Source of the DNA: Microcystis wesenbergii NRERC-220 | Lineage (GTDB): Bacteria; Cyanobacteriota; Cyanobacteriia; Cyanobacteriales; Microcystaceae | Length of the DNA: 64,000 bases | NCBI RefSeq assembly: GCF_032027425.1 | Contig: NZ_JAVSJA010000001.1 | Location: 2,679,501-2,743,500, forward strand | Reading direction: 5' to 3' | Shown here: positions 62,930-64,000 of the stretch, in pieces | Layout of the letters: every line of letters starts with the position of its first letter | How positions within the stretch are numbered: the stretch's first letter is position 1 | Notes under the pieces: generated by a model | Databases searched by the model: none | Seen by the model: the letters and a program-made list of their open reading frames with translations, nothing else | What the model was told of the DNA's origin: nothing | Translations under genes and position numbers: made by a program

Positions 62930-63286
62930 ATGGAATGGAATATTATCTTTGATGAAGCCTTTCGAGATTGGCTATACGAACAAGAAGAAACTGTACAAGA
63001 TTCAATCTTGGCTTATATTGGGCTACTTAAACAAAAAGGACCCTTGTTAGGACGACCTTATGTTGACACTCTTCAAGGCAGTCGTTACCCCAACCTTAAA
63101 GAATTGCGAGTACAGCATCAAGGACAACCTTGGCGAGTGCTTTTTGCTTTCGATCCTATCCGTCAAGCTATCATGCTAGTAGGAGGGAATAAAACTGGCG
63201 ATAAAAGATGGTATGAAAAAAACATTCCCATCGCCGAAAAAAGATTTGAAGCCTATTTAAAAACCTTAACGGAGCAAAATCTATGA
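62930..63286 (+). CDS. higB: RelE/HigB-type toxin
   Basis: The 118-residue protein has the phage-derived Gp49/HigB-like pattern: WNIIFDEAFRDWLYEQEETV, GRPYVDTLQGSRYPNLKELR, then WRVLFAFDPIRQAIMLVGGN and KRWYEKNIPIAEKRFEAYL. Such proteins cleave mRNA on ribosomes. The toxin gene precedes and overlaps (4 bp) the next gene, the order typical of higBA. It starts 11 bp after the protease-TPR gene. Confidence 0.92.
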   Translation: MEWNIIFDEAFRDWLYEQEETVQDSILAYIGLLKQKGPLLGRPYVDTLQGSRYPNLKELRVQHQGQPWRVLFAFDPIRQAIMLVGGNKTGDKRWYEKNIPIAEKRFEAYLKTLTEQNL

Positions 63287-63594
63287 TTACCTTTGATGAA
63301 GAAATGGATAAACTGCCCTCTGAAAGAAGGGCAAAAATTGAAGCTAAAACCCAAGAACTTTTACAAGAAATGCAAATCATTGATGAACTTCTTCAACGCC
63401 TAAGACTTTCTTCAGGAGAAATCACGGAAAGCGAAAGTGAACAGCCCTGTTTTTCAGCAAAATCAGATGATTTAAAACAACATCTTACCCTAGAAAATTT
63501 AACCAGTATGATGAGGGAATTAGGGGGAGAATGGGAACTTACCCTTAAATTTTCTGAGCAACAAGTGATTAAATTAAGTAGTGAGCGCCCGTAG
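63283..63594 (+). CDS. HigA-position antitoxin without a clear HTH
   Basis: The 103-residue protein starts MITFDEEMDKLPSERRAKIE, as HigA-type partners of this toxin do, and ends with a typical LGGEWELTLKFSEQQVI strand pattern. Between them the usual XRE helix-turn-helix (LTQxxLAxxxxISQxxIS) is not visible. It is replaced by a Ser/Glu-rich stretch (RLSSGEITESESEQPCFSAK). It may be a diverged or domain-swapped antitoxin that cannot bind DNA in the usual way. Confidence 0.7.
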   Translation: MITFDEEMDKLPSERRAKIEAKTQELLQEMQIIDELLQRLRLSSGEITESESEQPCFSAKSDDLKQHLTLENLTSMMRELGGEWELTLKFSEQQVIKLSSERP

Positions 63595-63600
63595 TTTCTA

Positions 63601-63690
63601 GGTTGGGTTGAGCGAATAAATATGTTAAAGAAAACCTCTCAATTCTCAGGGAAAGGGAAACCCAACACCCAACACCTAAATCTGTCTGAT
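63601..63690 (+). repeat. Shared downstream repeat, copy 2
   Basis: It matches 53343-53440 (TGAGCGAATAAATATGTTAA and following). Here it follows higBA instead of hicAB. It leads into the 33-bp dispersed repeat, copy 3. Confidence 0.85.
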
Positions 63691-63722
63691 ACTAAATCTG
63701 GTTATTAAAGACTGATTATTTA
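63690..63722 (+). repeat. 33-bp dispersed repeat, copy 3
   Basis: TACTAAATCTGGTTATTAAA followed by GACTGATTATTTA, as at 13934-13966 and, inverted, 17731-17763. Confidence 0.85.
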
Positions 63723-63749
63723 TTCCCCTTTTTGCATGAGTGCATGAGT

Positions 63750-63802
63750 AGAAAACGGGTTTCTCGGAGAAACCCGTTTTCTGTGCGTTACTCAACGGAT
63801 TT
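63750..63802 (-). repeat. 53-bp hairpin repeat, copy 2 (inverted)
   Basis: This is the inverse of 29966-30018, with the hairpin GAAAACGGGTTTCTC/GAGAAACCCGTTTTC first. Its right end is joined to the middle of a hicA gene. Confidence 0.85.
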
Positions 63803-63912
63803 TTAAACATCCCCATAAAAAAGGGAAAGTGACTGTTCCTCACCCTAAAAAGGATATTCCCCTTAAAACCCTAATCAGTATCGAAAAACAAGCAGGTATT
63901 AAATTACGATAA
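63801..63912 (+). pseudogene. hicA, 5'-truncated second copy
   Basis: The frame FKHPHKKGKVTVPHPKKDIP then LKTLISIEKQAGIKLR equals the C-terminal 36 residues of the hicA at 52837 (one change, S to G). The N-terminal half, including the start codon and the GSHHH catalytic site, is replaced by the 53-bp hairpin repeat. The frame is not expressible as a working HicA. Confidence 0.92.
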
Positions 63913-63923
63913 AGGAGAAATCA

Positions 63924-64000
63924 ATGATTACTTATTTAGCCACCGTTCATAAAGATAACCATAGTGATTATGGGGTACAATTTTATGACTTTCCGGGTTG
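63924..64000 (+). CDS. hicB: HicB-type antitoxin, second copy (partial, runs off window)
   Basis: The first 77 bases are identical to 53037-53113, starting MITYLATVHKDNHSDYGVQF. A GGAG Shine-Dalgarno is present as in copy 1. Its partner hicA is truncated, so the antitoxin may be free to act on the HicA at 52837. The remainder lies outside the window. Confidence 0.9.
   Translation, partial: MITYLATVHKDNHSDYGVQFYDFPG

Overview
The window reads as cyanobacterial chromosome, most likely Microcystis aeruginosa or a close relative. Supporting genes are pcyA (phycocyanobilin synthesis), a COP23-type gene, devBC exporter genes and several small families found mainly in cyanobacteria. Supporting DNA signals are many GCGATCGC (HIP1-type) octamers, A+T-rich codon use, heptamer repeats of the TCAGTTA type between genes, several families of short non-autonomous mobile elements, and an unusually high number of toxin-antitoxin (TA) genes. 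The species is inferred from these traits, not from a database match.

Layout. 1-2.6 kb: divergently placed devBC exporter genes and their TetR-type regulator, with a palindromic operator. 2.7-12 kb: housekeeping and conserved genes (hemF, tilS, a UvrD-like helicase, ubiA, DUF427, DUF1499, an SRPBCC protein). 12.2-14.0 kb: a small accessory islet bounded by 71-bp direct repeats that duplicate the 3' end of the neighbouring transglutaminase-like gene. It holds a PIN-type TA relic and a YefM/YoeB pair whose toxin is split by a 196-bp element. 14-22 kb: TgpA-like membrane protein, pcyA, a broken IS4-type transposase, an active-site-complete transglutaminase, a DUF697 GTPase and a RelE/ParE-type TA pair. 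22-26 kb: a Crp-family regulator, DUF29, a zeta-like kinase, and a TIGR02391-like gene split by a TTAA-flanked 136-bp element. 26-45 kb: mainly housekeeping (tRNA-Leu, murA, gatB, parA, miaA, ftsH) with a PEP-CTERM protein, an Rpn-like protein, a J-domain/pentapeptide fusion and a small transport cluster.

45.0-49.9 kb is a tight three-gene operon: sigma-70-like factor, DUF1822 protein, and a CHAT-CHASE2 membrane protein. It looks like a sensory, possibly proteolytic, signalling unit. 50.1-64 kb is a cluster of predicted exported proteins: two paralogous double-trypsin/TPR proteins, an HtrA-like protease with a PPC domain, a TPR lipoprotein-sized protein and a COP23 protein. TA modules sit directly downstream of both paralogues. 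The second paralogue carries 29 exact 102-bp periods of TPR-coding DNA against 5 in the first. The end of the window contains a second, partial copy of the hicAB locus, so this region has been duplicated and rearranged.

The strongest candidates for further attention are the sigma/DUF1822/CHAT-CHASE2 operon, the TPR array and protease-TPR/TA duplication, the two genes cleanly split by short elements with recognisable target duplications, and heptamer repeats that supply stop codons and C-terminal residues to flanking genes.
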